NCBI GenBank assembly: GCA_937900515.1
Contig: CALCCU010000166.1
Location: forward strand, 1-64,000
Source of the DNA: an uncultured Gammaproteobacteria bacterium
GTDB taxonomy: Bacteria; Pseudomonadota; Gammaproteobacteria; Nitrosococcales; Methylophagaceae
Length of the DNA stretch: 64,000 nt
Reading direction: 5' to 3'
How positions within the stretch are numbered: the first letter of the stretch is position 1; each line of letters begins with the position of its first letter. The notes beneath the pieces were generated by a model that saw only the letters and a program-made list of their open reading frames with translations, made no database searches and was not told the DNA's origin. Positions 61,798 to 64,000 of this stretch are shown piece by piece. Position numbers and translations under genes: made by a program.

Positions 61798-62074
61798 GCT
61801 TAGTATCGTCAATAATTTGGAAAAATGTTTCACCAGGTTTGATCAAACCTAGTTCGGTACGAGCACGTTCTTCAAGAGCATCTAAACCACTTTTCAGATC
61901 ATGAACTTCAGCTGCTAATACCTTATTACGCTCTGACAGCTGCTCATTCTCTTGCTTTTGAACTTCAACAGCTCGGTGTAAATAAAGCACTGAAGGCAAG
62001 CCATCATGACTAAACCAGAGTCGATATTGCAATAAAAGCAATATTACAACGAGTATAGTCATGACGGCCTTCAT
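61790..62074 (-). CDS. ftsB: Cell division protein FtsB
   Basis: TM + coiled coil + ALEERARTELGLIKPGETFFQI; eno-ftsB-ispD synteny. Confidence 0.94.
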   Translation of the reverse strand: MKAVMTILVVILLLLQYRLWFSHDGLPSVLYLHRAVEVQKQENEQLSERNKVLAAEVHDLKSGLDALEERARTELGLIKPGETFFQIIDDTKHE

Positions 62075-62079
62075 AGGGA

Positions 62080-63390
<1,311 letters not shown>

Positions 63391-63425
63391 TTAGGTATAA
63401 CTTTAAATTTATAAGTCTGTTTCGA

Positions 63426-64000
63426 CTACTTCAATAAAGAGTCTTCGATAAAATCTTGTCCTTTGACAGTGCTATCAATGGCTTGCAGTGTCACTAATAG
63501 CTCTTCCATTCTATCTAAAGGCCATGAATTAGCACCGTCACTTAATGCTTTTTCAGGTTCAGGATGTGTCTCCATAAACACACCAGCCACACCAACAGCC
63601 GCCGCTGCACGAGCTAATACAGGAACAAATTCACGCTGACCTCCAGAAGAGGTGCCCATACCGCCAGGTTGTTGTACTGAATGCGTTGCATCAAAGACTA
63701 CAGGACAGTCCATCGCACGCATCTGCGGTAATCCACGCATATCTGAAATCAAGGTGTTGTAACCGAATGATGTACCACGGTCACACAACATGATTTGATC
63801 GTTACCCGTTGATTTTGCTTTTTCAGCAACATGAGCCATATCCCAAGGTGCTAAGAACTGACCTTTTTTAATATTCACAGGCAGGCCTTGGCTACACACA
63901 TCAACAATAAAACTAGTTTGACGACATAAGAAAGCTGGCGTTTGTAAAACATCAACAACACTTGCTACTTCAGCTAAAGGAGAATACTCATGTACATCAG
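63426..64000 (-). CDS. kdsA: 3-deoxy-8-phosphooctulonate synthase, N-terminus cut off by window edge
   Basis: [54 protein letters not shown]; frame continues open to 64000 ([34 protein letters not shown]). Confidence 0.95.
   Translation of the reverse strand, partial: DVHEYSPLAEVASVVDVLQTPAFLCRQTSFIVDVCSQGLPVNIKKGQFLAPWDMAHVAEKAKSTGNDQIMLCDRGTSFGYNTLISDMRGLPQMRAMDCPVVFDATHSVQQPGGMGTSSGGQREFVPVLARAAAAVGVAGVFMETHPEPEKALSDGANSWPLDRMEELLVTLQAIDSTVKGQDFIEDSLLK

Noticed and set aside
63426-63899. KdsA read as a complete 157-aa protein
   Set aside because: The listed start is an internal GTG; the frame is open to the window edge and encodes conserved KdsA sequence, so it is a truncation artefact.

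Overview
The window is a 64 kb chromosomal segment of a moderately AT-rich gammaproteobacterium. The gene content suggests a marine Methylophaga/Cycloclasticus-like lineage, but that is inference only. Most of it is ordinary housekeeping DNA: ppk1, rlmKL, yhbY, hrpA, proS, fum, panBCD-folK-pcnB, the SUF Fe-S operon, ampD, nadC, cysG, truD-ispF-ispD-ftsB-eno and a truncated kdsA at the right edge. Six items deserve a second look. (1) A GNAT-like ORF at the left edge is followed by a sequence with the architecture of an integron attC site, so it looks like a gene cassette. (2) A structured RNA resembling a class-I cyclic-di-GMP (GEMM) riboswitch lies just upstream of a PEP-CTERM-like surface protein gene. 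(3) There is a complete rpfF / rpfC-rpfG-like DSF quorum-sensing locus in the convergent Xanthomonas arrangement; with (2) and a PilZ protein in the same window, it suggests a DSF to c-di-GMP to surface-protein circuit. (4) An operon encodes two DUF1538 membrane proteins with a PII-like and a CBS-domain protein. (5) A shared 35-bp promoter motif with an 11-bp-spaced direct repeat precedes two genes next to an OmpR-type two-component system. (6) Smaller oddities include a probable ATT-initiated zinc-ribbon methyltransferase overlapping the ppk1 stop codon, divergent genes sharing a CATG start overlap, and an OlsF-like two-domain acyltransferase. All family calls come from reading motifs by eye; no database search was run.
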